This document shows positions 1 through 11,062 of a stretch of 64,000 nt of DNA, one piece after another (within the stretch, counting starts at the first letter, position 1; every line of letters begins with the position of its first letter). The notes under the pieces are model-generated. The model was not told where the DNA came from. It saw only the letters and a program-made list of their open reading frames with translations, and ran no database searches. Both the position numbers and the translations under genes were made by a program. This DNA is from Tetrahymena thermophila SB210 (lineage: Eukaryota > Ciliophora > Oligohymenophorea > Hymenostomatida > Tetrahymenidae), in contig NW_002476192.1 of NCBI RefSeq assembly GCF_000189635.1, positions 62,001 through 126,000 on the forward strand, written 5' to 3'.

Positions 1-38
1 TTTATTTTTTTTGTATGCTAACCTAATTATTCAATTAA

Positions 39-1461
39 TCATGGATACTTTTCTTCAAGACCCTTAAAAAAAGGATGTTATAATGCTTCGTCAGCAGTTA
101 TTCTATTTTCGGGAAGATATTGTAAACACTTAGTTATTAAATCCATTAAGTTGTCAATATCCTTTATGTAAAAGAACATTTTTCTAAGATTTTAAGGTTC
201 GTATGTCTAAAATTCATCAAATATTTTCTTATCAAATGGTACTCTTTCAGAGAATTTTTAAAATTCTTCCTTAGTGGGAGATCCTAGAACCTTGAATATA
301 GAGAAAAGCTAATCTCCTTCAGTTTTACCTTGGAACAAAGGGAATGTAGTGACAAGTTCTCCTAAAATGCACCCAAAAGCTTTTTAAAAGAAAAATAAGT
401 AAAAATCAATTATAATGCTAATGAATTTATTTAATTACACCACATATCAATTTTCTAATTATATTTTGTTATACAAAGAATCAATTCAGGAGCTCTATAA
501 TAACGAGAAACTATATAGGGAGTATTTTTTCCTTTTTCATCTATATACTTAGAACCACCTTTAATCATTAAAACAATTTTTTAATGTCTATTTATTTTAT
601 AAATTTAATATACCAAAATCGCATATTTTCACTTTGCCGTCATCATTCAAAAGTATATTATCTCTATATTTTATATATTAAAAGCATCACTTAAAAGGTA
701 TAAATAAATAAATGTTCTTACGGTTTTAAGTCACGATGAGCAATGCCTTTTGAGTGAATATATTACAGACCTTTAAGTATTTGGTAGGCATATTCCTATT
801 GATTTAATTATAATTCACTATTTCATTCAACAATTCAAATTTAATAAACTTCATACTTTTACAGTCTGCTCTGGTATTACTTTTTTGCTTTTATTGAATT
901 TAGAAATGTGATCTTCCAAATTATTTTCCATATATTCAAAAACAATATTTTGGATTAGCTTATTATCATCTGTTTTAGAATAATACAAATCCTTTTATAA
1001 AAATAAAATATTTAAGTATGTATGATATTTCAACCAAAACTGTCTATTTTAAGCATAAATAAATTAATTCAAATCTATTTTACAATCATTTTCACTACAT
1101 AATCGCAGTCCTTAATGTCTAAAAGAATTTCGTATTCTCTACTTAGCTTTTTGCCAACTTTCTAAATACGCTTTAGAGCAACAGTCCTTTGGTTGTTGTT
1201 ATCATATGCTTCAAATACATATCCTATAAACATAATTTTAATGAATAAGTTTGTTAATTTATTTATTGTTTCTTTATCATAATACTCATTAAGTAGCAAG
1301 GTTTGATAATGATAATAATTATATAAAGAAGCATAATGAAATTTTTAAAATTGTAAATAAATACAAACATTAATGATGCTTGCTACAGCTTTAAAATATT
1401 TATTACCAAAAGAACCTGAACCTATAACTCTTTTTATTTCATAATTGGGTAAAGGAATCAT
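39..1461 (-). CDS. GSK3-family (CMGC) Ser/Thr protein kinase
   Basis: Predicted protein kinase phosphorylating Ser/Thr. Read on the minus strand from ATG 1461 to TGA 41-39, with several short AT-rich GT-AG introns. In order: glycine loop IGSGSFG; catalytic lysine in VALKRIQ; HRDLKP loop; DFG in VKICDFG; activation segment with PYIVSRYYRAPELIL, including the Tyr that GSK3 enzymes autophosphorylate; then a C-lobe ending YLPENRITADEALQHPFF about 10 residues before the stop. The SRYYRAPE segment and the later GCILGEL and KVLGSPT motifs place it with GSK3-like CMGC kinases rather than CDKs or MAPKs. All catalytic residues are present, so it should be active. It is compact, with no N-terminal extension and no low-complexity tail, unlike most genes here. 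Substrate and pathway cannot be told from sequence. Confidence 0.9.
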
Positions 1462-1776
1462 TTTATCTAACTTTAGTAATGGGAATACTTCTATAATTAA
1501 TTATTTGTTTTTATAATTTAATAATTATGCAAAAGTCTTTGTCTCTTTGTATATAATAAATTAAATTTGAGGGAATTATTTTTTGCTACTTGCAAACAAG
1601 CCTTAGCAAATAAATTAATTATTAATTGTATTATACTGAAATTTGTCAAAATTTTTTTGTAGAAAAGCAAACATTATAAATCAAAATTGTTTGCCTAATT
1701 TGAAATTTAAATTTTCCACCATTTTTAAATTTTTAATTTTAAAAAAAAACTGAATTGGAGGAAAATATTTTCAATC
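1462..1776. other. Intergenic, AT-rich
   Basis: A+T-rich spacer upstream of the GSK3-like gene. No exon-like segment or RNA gene is visible. It should contain the kinase promoter, but no recognisable element can be pointed to. Confidence 0.6.
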
Positions 1777-2388
1777 TCATAATTAATCGGAAAATAAATG
1801 GCAAATTTCAGAAGTAAAACAAAACAATTAAAAAAATAGATTTTAGATAAATTTTATAAGTGAAATTTACTATATTAGATTTATGATAAAACCTCTTAAA
1901 CTTCTTACTCTAGTTTTATTTATTTCTTTAATTATTTGCTAAGATTAGCTTTGAATTTTCATTATAAATAAATATAAACAAAATAATTCAAAAAAAATTA
2001 AAAAATATTAATTTCCTCTTGAAAAGAAAAGTAAAGTATAAATAAAAAGTTTTTAAAACCGCGATATGATAAAATGTTTCTATTAGCTCAATAAATTACT
2101 TATTGTGTCGTCAGCTAATAGAATAAAAGTATCATTCCTTACAATAAATTTTTAATCAACAAAAGCATTAAATATTTATACTTTACTTATCTTATCATGA
2201 ATGGATTAGATGGATATTATTTGATTAACCATCATATTAGTTATATCAAACTTCAGTTTTACCACCTCTTTTTAAGATGAAAATTCATCAAATTTAAATA
2301 AATCATATATTTATAAAATATAATTAGTATTTTTAAAATAAAAATAGCAACTGAATAGATGAGCAAAGATCGAATCCTAGATGAGCAT
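1777..2388 (-). CDS. Possible small unrecognised protein
   Basis: A minus-strand frame is open from ATG 2388 to TGA 1779-1777. Its middle (about 2290-2060) has protein-like composition, for example EVVKLKFDITNMMVNQIIS, then KVQIFNAFVDQ and NDTFILLADDTI. The alternating hydrophobic pattern is reminiscent of a small beta-rich (OB-type) fold, but that is only an impression. A second protein-like stretch (IIKEINKTRVRSLRGF, about 1950-1890) lies downstream in frame after a hydrophobic, probably intronic or 3' untranslated part. The true start, splice sites and end are uncertain. No family was recognised. It could be a real small gene or a chance open frame. Confidence 0.4.
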
Positions 2389-2394
2389 GAGCAA

Positions 2395-2565
2395 AAAAAA
2401 AATACAAAAATAAATAATAAATAAAAATGAATAAATAAAAATAAATAATTGAATAAAAAATTAAATAAAAATGAATAAATAAATAAATAATTAAAAATTA
2501 AAATAAAATGAAAATAAATAAATAAAAATAATATGAATGAATAAAATATTAAATGGATATTTGCT
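2395..2565. repeat. AAAT/AATA-type low-complexity tract
   Basis: About 170 nt made almost entirely of degenerate AAATAAATA and AATGAATA units. Confidence 0.8.
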
Positions 2566-2958
2566 TTTGCCTAAAATTTAAACAAAATAGTTCATAAATT
2601 TTTATTTTTCAAAAAATTAAAGCAAATTATTATTTTGCAAGTTTGTTTTTAATTTTGAATTATTTTAATTTTTGTATTTTAGCTATTTTGCAATAATTAA
2701 TTATCTGATCTTAATTTTAGTTTGAGACTCTTTATACATTTAAGATCAGAAAAAGGTAATAATTTTTTGATATGTATTATTAAAAATCTTAAAATGGTTC
2801 CTTTATAAAATAATTAGTTAATCCTTAACTATTTAATTTGCTTTTGTAATTTAAATTATTTTTAAAAAGATAATTTAAAGACTAGAAATAAATAAAATCA
2901 ATTACTTTTACTATTAATTTTTGTAAAATTATTATAAATTTTTTTGTTGAAATTATTT

Positions 2959-2982
2959 GAAGAAGAAGAAGAAGAAGAAGAA
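2959..2982 (+). repeat. (GAA)8 microsatellite
   Basis: Eight uninterrupted GAA units in the spacer upstream of the macro-domain gene. Confidence 0.9.
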
Positions 2983-3203
2983 AGCCTTTGGGATTGAATT
3001 CTTACTAATTTTAGATTTTATTAATATTTCTCTTTTTATCATTTATTGACTTTTACTATTATATGAATTATTTCAATTTAAAATCATCATAATTCATAAG
3101 CAGCTCTCATTTAATATTCTAATAGTTTATAAGTAAAGTAATAATAAAATATTGCATAAAATATATGAATAATATTTTTAGTAAAATATAAAAATTGCCA
3201 AAA

Positions 3204-5713
3204 ATGATGAATTTATTTTAACTTAAAAGTTATTTTAAAACTACCTAAAAACCTACTTATACTATTGGAAACTTATCTTCATAACCGATTTTGTAATAAA
3301 AGATTGGGGAAACTTAGATATCTATTGTTAAAAATGATCTAACAATGGAAAATGTTGATGCGATTGGTATTTAAAATATATGAAACATGATTCAGAATTA
3401 AATGATTTAATTAAAATATAAATAAAGTAAACGCTGCTAATAACTTTTTAGCACATGGAGGAGGAGTTGCAGGAGCAATTTGCAGAAAGGGAGGAAGGTA
3501 ATTAATTAAATAACAATACTTTTTAAAAACCCTAAGTTCATTTCTAAATAATTAATAAATAGAATTATACAAAATTAGAGTTATGACATAATAAAAATAA
3601 GAAATAGAAGTAATTTGAAATTTATTGAATATCTAATTTATTTAACTTACTTAATGTACTAATACTAAAATTTAATTTACAAGTTGAAAATGGAGAATCA
3701 GTCACTACTGAAGCTGGACAACTTCCTTGTAAAAAAGTTATTCATACAGTAGGACCTATTTGGGAAGATGTATTTAATAAATTTTGAAGTAATTTTACAA
3801 ATGGATTATTTTTAAAAATTAAGGGAGACAGTAATGAAAAAGAAGAGCTAGCTAAATGTATGGAAACAATGTAAATAAATGTACTTCTAATTTAATTATA
3901 TTTAAATATTTATTTTTGTAACAAAAGTTTAAGAGAGGCTAAATTTTATAAATTAAAATCTATATCTATACCAGCCATATCTTCTGGTATATTTGGATTC
4001 CCTAAATATTTGTGCGCCAAAATTTTGCTAGAAGAAACTTAAAAGTATTATAGATATTCAATTCATTTTTTTATAGCTTTTAATTAATTATTTGTCAAAT
4101 AGGCTATTGAAGTATGATTACTCTAATTAATTTGAAGAAATAAGATTCTGCAACTTTGATAACGAAACAGTATAAGATTTTAGTATATCAATATGACTGA
4201 TTTTAAATAAATAATAAGGTTTAGGTATTTGCTGAAGAGTTTTAAAAGCAATTTTAGAATAAAGAACCCTAGTAGATTGAATAGCAAAGCAAAAAAAAAA
4301 AAGAAAATAATTAAAATGAAGGCCTAAACGAAGATTTTTAGGAAGAACAGAAAGATAATTTGAAAAACTTAGAGAAACCAAAAATCTAAGACCAAGATCT
4401 TTCGAATAATAAGGAAAAGCAAGCTTAGAAATCATAGGAAGAAAATGAAATTAAGAAATAAGAAATAAAAGAATACAAAGATAAACATAGTGAAATTTAA
4501 AAGGAACAAAAAAATGAAAACCTTGAAAAATTATCAAAAGTAAGAAATATAAATTTTCTATTTAATTTTAATAGAGTTTTTTTTAGAGTAAAAATTATTT
4601 TTTTCAATTTTATTATTTGTTTTCTTAACAACTTTAAGAAGCATTAAGAAAGTTTAACTATATTTTAACATAATTTTATTTTATAATTATTAAGCAAAAA
4701 GAGTGGATTATTAAAGATGCTAAAAATAATATCTCATAAAACCCTAGCTATGTTAAATAAAATGAAGGAGATCAAGCAATAGATGCTTAATCTTAGTAGT
4801 CCTCATAAGTAAAAGGCCAATAGAATAAGGTACAAATACTATACAAAAAAATTTGAATAAAAAAATTAAATATGAAATTAAGGATAACGAAACAAAAGAA
4901 TGCAAAGATAAACATAGTGAAATTTAAAAGGAAGACTAAAATGAAAATCAAGAATAAAAAAATGAAAACCTTGAATAAGAAGTAAGAATTATAAATTTAT
5001 TATTTACTTTTATTAGAGTTTTTTTAGAGTAGCAATTATTTTTTTTTCAATCTTATCATTTGTTTTCCTAACAACTTTAAGAAGTTTTAAAAATTTAATT
5101 AAATTTTAATGTAAATTTATTTAATAATAATTAAGGAAAATGAGTAGATTATTGGAGATGTTAAAAATAATAACTCATACAAGCATAGCCATGTTAAATA
5201 AAATGATGGAGATCAAGCAGTAGATGCTTAATCTTAGTAGTTCTCATAAATAAAAGACCAATCTAATGAGGTACAAATACTAAACAAAAATATTTTGAAT
5301 AAAAAAATTAAATATCAAATTAAGGATTAAGAAACAAAAGAATGCAAAGATAAACATAGTGAAATTTAAAAGGAAGACAAAAATGAAAATCAAGAATAAA
5401 AAAATGAAAACCTTGAATAAGAAGTAAGAATTATAAATTTATTATTTACTTTTATTAGAGTTTTTTTAGAGTAGCAATTTTTTTTTTTTCAATCTTATCA
5501 TTTGTTTTCCTAACAACTTTAAGAAGTATTAAAAAATTTAATTAAATTTTAATGTAATTTTATTTAATAATAATTAAGGAAAATGAGTAGATTATTGGAG
5601 ATGTTAAAAATAATAACTCATACTAGCCTAGCTTTGTTAAATAAAATCAAGGAGATCAAGCAATAGATCCTAAATCTTAGTAGTTCTCATAAAAAAAAGA
5701 CCAATCTAATGAG
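3204..5713 (+). CDS. Macro-domain (ADP-ribose-binding) protein with tandemly duplicated 3' exons
   Basis: The N-terminal half is a macro domain, a fold that binds ADP-ribose and in some families removes it from proteins. ATG ATG at 3204 begins a frame reaching ISIVKNDLTMENVDA, then VNAANNFLAHGGGVAGAIC after an intron, the canonical NAAN...GGGVAGAI loop. Later come EAGQLPCKKVIHTVGPIW, PAISSGIFGFPK and EEIRFCNFDNETVQDF, matching the conserved macro core through to its end. After about 4200 the protein turns into a Glu/Lys/Gln-rich tail. This is extended by three copies of a 442-bp exon-intron unit, each encoding a variant of ..VKQNEGDQAIDAQSQQ.., joined by DKHSEIQKE-type linkers. The last exon I can support ends before GTACAA at 5714. 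The terminal exon was not identified; the open frame runs on to TGA 6056-6058. Confidence 0.85.
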
Positions 5714-5745
5714 GTACAAATACTAAACAAAAATATTTTGAATAA
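4461..5745 (+). repeat. Tandem 442-bp exon-intron repeat inside the macro gene
   Basis: The donor-site junction recurs at 4540, 4982 and 5424, exactly 442 bp apart. Each copy holds an intron of about 155 nt, an exon of about 135 nt, a shorter GT...AG intron beginning GTACAAATACTA, and a second short exon. The third copy loses similarity near 5745. Introns are nearly as conserved as exons, so the duplication is recent. Confidence 0.92.
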
Positions 5746-6616
5746 AAATATTAAATTGAATTCTATTAATTATATTTAAAATAATTATTTTTACATTAAA
5801 AAATTTTCTTTAAATTATGAGTTAAATGATTTTAATTATGCTTAAATAATTGCTCTATGCATATTTAATAAAATTAAATAATTTAATTTAATTTACTCAC
5901 TAAAGTTAAATTATCTTTTTCATAGATATTTATTTTTAAAAAAAATATTCAAGTATGAAATAATTAAATAAAATTTGATAAAATGTATTGAGTTAATTTA
6001 TATTAAAATAATTAAAAAGATACTTGGTGAGTCCTAAATTAAAAAAGTGAAACTTTGAAGAACCATGTCTAATAAATTTAATTAAAATTGATTTTAAAAT
6101 AAAATTATCTAATTATATTAGCTATATTAAAAAAGTAAGTGAAATCATTATTTTATTTCAAATTCTTTAAATTTACAAAAAATAATTTAAATAATACACA
6201 TTTTATTATTTTTATTTAAAAAATTTATTAAAATCATTTAAAATCTATATCCTTAAGCAAAAGCAATTTACATAGTTTTTGTTTTTATGTTTACAATTTA
6301 CTTTTAAAAAGATACTCAAATTTTGATAAACCCTCTTAAGTATTTTATTATTTTTTTAACTGGTTTAATTAATTAAAGCATATATTTGCCCATTGTGGAG
6401 GGTAGAATTAATATTTTTTTCTTCAGCAGACAATTTAGGTTTTGTTTATGCTCAAAATATAAAAATTTTTTAACAGCTTAAAACTGCACCTTCTGTTAGG
6501 TTAATAATGTAACTCTAAAAAATTTTCTTGATAATATGAATTCATGTTTAAAAATAAATAAAAGAAGGAATGAATGAATACATATATATAAATTTGCACT
6601 AGAATAGCTAAATAAA
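5714..6616. other. 3' flanks of convergent genes
   Basis: A+T-rich spacer between the converging macro-domain and pseudokinase genes. It may contain the last exon of the macro gene, but no protein-like segment stands out. Confidence 0.5.
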
Positions 6617-8743
6617 TCATTAATTATTTTATTCAAATTTATTTAATTTTTGAAAGTATTATTTGAAGTTAAACGTAGTTTGTTTTTACTCATTCCAAAT
6701 TAATGTATTAAAATCTTTCAATTTTTCTATTCTAAAACAAATACCATTTATATGATTGTTATTTTTATATTTATATTTTACTTTTAAAGAAATTAACTCT
6801 GCTTCCATTAATTTAAAATTTTCAGTCATCTTAGATTTAAGTGTTTCTTCAAAAAGTTTACTGCTATCAGAAATAAGAGTGTTAAATAATAATTTATAAT
6901 CTGGGTCACCATTAAATATGTGTTCAGGAAAATCTTTCCTTAAATCATCAATATACTTTTTCTTAATATATTCTATTTCTTTAAAGTCTTATGCTATACG
7001 ATCAAAGATTTTTAACACATTTAATTCAATACTCCTTAAATTTGCTAGCTCTTTACTTCTTTTAATATTTAAAAATGAAAATTGTAAGACGCAAACTAAG
7101 AATTCTATAATTTTTGCATTTTCAAGGTTATATTGCAAGTAAATATCATCTTTTGTAAATTCCAAAAATAATTCCTTCAAAGCTATTGATAAATTTCTGT
7201 ACTAAATAGCCTCTTCACCAATGATAAAACTATCAGCTAAATGCTCATACCCTTATAGCTACAACTATTATTTGATTTGGTCTTTCACTTTTTACAAATT
7301 CAAAAATTCATTTTATTCAGATTACCAATTCAACAAATTTTAGGTATTTTGAATCTAATTCTGTTATTACTGCACCACATTAATCTAGTTTTATGCTTAG
7401 CTTTATATTACCTTATTTTAAAAATTGCTTTGTTGTTAATTATATTATGTCTGCTATTACTATTACTAATATTAGTCAACAATTCTTTATTAAGCTACTT
7501 GTTAAGTTATTTACTAAGGTTAAGTTACTATTCCCTATTAACTTTATGGTTATGCTTAATTCTGTATCACTTAAAACTAATAAAAATTTTAGCTGTTAAG
7601 AGGTGCTTAATTTTATTTTTATTGCATTTAAGGGATATAGTTTTGAGTTCGTTACATTTACATGTTATCTTGCAAAATATTTTACTAAGATGGAATAATC
7701 ATTTATTATCCTGATTTAGAATTATTAGGATAAGTCTAATACTAAATATACTATTAAGATTAATTAGTCTATACATTTTGGTAAGCATTGCTTGAGATCG
7801 TTTATTACGAACTGATTGTTTATTATTATTGAGGATTAATTAATTAATTATTCATTTCGTTTATAAAATTGAAGTTATTTTAGGAAAGGAATTATTAGCT
7901 TTAATTGTTTACTAATGGATTTTAATTGAATTAAATTTAATTATTTTGTTCATACTGAAGTTTAGTTTGAAGCTATTTTCTTAATACTTGCCAAGTAATT
8001 CTATCACGAGGAAACTTATTTTGCATTTCATTAAATAATTAACCTAAGAAAATATCTTCCTTTAATGCTTAATTATAATTTCTAAATTCATACAAAAAGC
8101 GGCCTAAGCTAAACATATCTGAGGCATTTAAATCGATTTATTGAGAGTTATAAATTTCGGGTGCAACAAAATAAGGTAGCGCAAGTTGTTAATTTGGATT
8201 TTAGTTATTTAATTAATTGTTATGTTGATCAACTATTTGTAGATAACATTTGTTTAAATCTGGAGATTCCCAATTATCTCTAAAGCAAATTTTAATATCT
8301 TGGCTGTCTATAGAATTCATAAGTAGGATATTTTCATAATTTAGACAGTTGTGAGATTTAAATATAATATTTTGGCTGAAGGTATTAAGATAAGCTTCAA
8401 CAATTTTTAACAATAGCTGCATAACATTACAAACAGATTAAAATCTTTTGTTTTGCAATGCTTCTAAAAGATTACATTCATATCTATGAGTAGCAATATA
8501 GCAAAATTTACCTGTTTAATAAATTTTTTCTACTTACAAAAGATTCAAATCGGGTCTCTAATCTAATAACTACTTTACTTGAAATATATAATTCATATAA
8601 TCTTAAAAATGATTATTTTCTTTTTTAATTTTAATCATGAGCAATTTTTCATCTGTCATATTGTAAACAGAAATAATCTAATTTGAGTACCTTAACTGAT
8701 TTTTAAAGTAAGTATACTCTTTAATAGTCTTTGTTTTACTCAT
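6617..8743 (-). CDS. Degenerate protein kinase (pseudokinase) with Gln-rich centre
   Basis: Single intron-less frame of 708 residues, from ATG 8743 to TGA 6619-6617. The first 270 residues resemble a kinase domain: a lysine in MIKIKK, a C-lobe with LPYFVAPEIY (the APE helix, about residue 195), then NASDMFSLG and PRDRITWQVL. The catalytic loop is SHNCLNYENILL, where a kinase has HRDLKxxN, so Asp and Lys are lost and only Asn remains. No DFG can be placed; the expected site reads IC-FRDN. It is therefore probably inactive. Residues about 280-460 are very rich in Gln (mostly TAA/TAG) with Asn. The last 250 residues are Leu/Lys/Glu-rich and probably helical (EFTKDDIYLQYNLENAK, LRKDFPEHIFNG). The ligand and role are unknown; a scaffold function would be inference. 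Confidence 0.82.
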
Positions 8744-9525
8744 TCTACTTAGCTTCTATTTGAATACTAGCTTAACCTTTCTATTTTAATTCTAAAAGTA
8801 TAAAAAATGGCTATTCTTTGTATGTTCCTTAACTATTAATGATTTTATCCTATTTATTGAAATGTGATCTATCTATCTATCTTTAAACTTATTTATTTCC
8901 TTATCAAAAAATTAATAGATTTCAATAATATTCTAATTATTTTTATATTTCAAAAAATTTACAAATTTTATTTTTTAATAAGAGAAATTTACAAGCATAA
9001 AAGCTAGCTCAGCTTAATCGGGCTACTGTTTTCTTCTTCATAAAAGAATAAGTATTTTCTAAATAAATCTAAAAATACAAAACTAAAAAAATAATTTTAA
9101 AATTTTAAAAACTCAACCTTAATAAAAGTAAATCAAAAATAAAAAGATAAAAAATATGCTTTGAAAAAAAGAATTAGATTTGATAAAATTAAATAAAATG
9201 CTTGCCAAAATCATTATAATTTATTATATTTATTGGTTAATTTTGGAATTACTTTTAAGACTTATGAACAAAAATTTATTTTTTTTTATTTATTTATTTA
9301 TTTCATTGCTTAATTTCTTGCAATAATTTGGAAATTTTGTGACCTATAAAATTAAAACGAATAAAAATTAATAAATAAAATTCATCAAAAATAAAAATAG
9401 TAGAAGGTAACTCACATAAATTTCTAAAGGCCAACAATTATATTAATTAGCTAATTAATTAATAAATATTATAACACTTAGTACAGTAAGTATATAAATA
9501 AATAAATAAAAATAGGTCAAATAAA
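8744..9525. other. Divergent intergenic spacer
   Basis: A+T-rich spacer between divergently transcribed genes, so it should hold two promoters. Nothing specific recognised. Confidence 0.6.
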
Positions 9526-10522
9526 ATGTCACAAACTGAAAACATCCTTGATAAAAAGCAAAATACAACTAAACAAGGCATCGATCATAGTAAATTTTAC
9601 GAATGGTCTAAGCAATTCTAGTATATTTCCTCTTATTAATCTAACAGCTCAGATGTATTTGATTAGCATTTTATTGTTTATTTTATTTAATTTAGCATCA
9701 ACAATAATATATTAATTACATAGAAACCTAATGAGCTTAGAAGCGATGCAATTTAAGGGTACAAAGGATTCATTCCTTAAATATAATCTAACAATATGTT
9801 TGGTCAAACCTTCAGTAGATCTGCTAGATAAGTGCTAGCTTCTAATGTATCCAACAATCCTTTTAAACTAAGTTCTACTGGACACAATAGTCTTCGCCAC
9901 AGTATCTTATTAACTTATCTAATAAATCAAAATTTATAGAAAATAGCATATCTTAATAATTTAAATTCAAAATGCTAAATTAAGTATTATACCAAAATAT
10001 TTTTATATTATATAGACTATGCAGATTAAAGCCTCAATGCTTTTACTCATAAATTTGGAGCAACTACAATCTAGAAGAATCACCCTTCTTTGGAGGTATT
10101 TATATTTTAATTTAATAAAACTTTGCAAAATTAATCATACAATAATAATAAAAATAGAGCAATCTAAAATAGTCTCTTTACAAATAATAATTTTCAAAAC
10201 CAGTTTTTAGCAATGAAAACAATTAAGATTTTAATGCTGATGACTTGAATGGCAATAATAACCTCTCTAAAAAAACAATTCTATCAGGATTTATGAAAAA
10301 TAATTCAATAGTTGGATTTAAAGAGTGTCTTGATTCCTAACTTCAATTAAAGGACTGTAATTAACTATTCAAAGACAAATAAAAACTATATTTTAAAATA
10401 TTTATTTTTTTTATTTAGCTAAAAGCGAATACAACGATAAGTTTTAATCTAAAAATAGAATCCATAGAGATACTTCTATATTCCATATTAGAAATAAAAG
10501 TCAAATCATCATTCCTGCTTGA
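9526..10522 (+). CDS. Unrecognised 227-residue protein, five exons
   Basis: ATG 9526 starts SQTENILDKKQNTTKQG. Introns at about 9621-9695, 9902-10015, 10096-10157 and 10357-10418 all obey GT...AG and restore one frame, giving exactly 228 codons and ending IIIPA-TGA at 10520-10522. The exact frame closure across four introns is good evidence for a real gene. The protein is polar, with many Ser, Asn, Lys and Gln, and has no signal peptide or membrane segment. Notable segments are GYKGFIP and HKFGATTIQKNHPSLE, plus a basic end. No domain was recognised. Confidence 0.75.
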
Positions 10523-11062
10523 AATATAAAATTTATATTTTCTAATTTAAGTTTATTCCTCATTAATAGTAAATTGTTAGTAAATTCGATTATATTTATT
10601 CTCTGTTATACAACATATAATAATGCATGTATATAATTTAAGTATGTATACTTCGATTTCAAAATAAAGACTTAAAAAATAATTATTTGGGTATAAATAT
10701 AAACTTGTTGAATATTAAATAATTCTTTAAAAATACTAAAAAAATTTAATTATTTTAAACCATTATTGATGCAAAGTATTTCTTATTTGATTGATTATCC
10801 TAAAGACATTGACATTTAAATAAATTGATATATATTTTTATTTAAAATGATAGAATCACTTAAATTATTAATAATGTTTTTTTTTTAAAGTTTTTATATT
10901 TATTCAATACAAGGAAGGTAATATTTTAAATATTACTTTTATAATAAATACATAAAATTATTTTTTTGATAAATAAATAAATATGAATATATTATGCAAT
11001 TATATAACTACCTCGATTTAAATTAATTTTTATAAAGGTTAAAATTTTTCTTTTAATAAGTT
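10523..11062. other. Intergenic between convergent genes
   Basis: A+T-rich, dominated by T- and A-runs. No coding or RNA signal seen. Confidence 0.6.

Larger units (their letters stand above)
2389..3203. other. Intergenic with simple-sequence tracts
   Basis: Very A+T-rich. It contains an (AAAT/AATA)-type low-complexity block and a GAA microsatellite, listed separately. No coding signal seen. Confidence 0.6.

Noticed and set aside
1883-1954. Plus-strand 23-codon ORF with a signal-peptide-like hydrophobic stretch
   Set aside because: It is very short and ends at TGA with no usable splice donor, and the opposite strand has more protein-like segments.
7277-7714. Leu-rich plus-strand ORF of 145 residues
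   Set aside because: It is the complement of the Gln-rich centre of the minus-strand pseudokinase frame.
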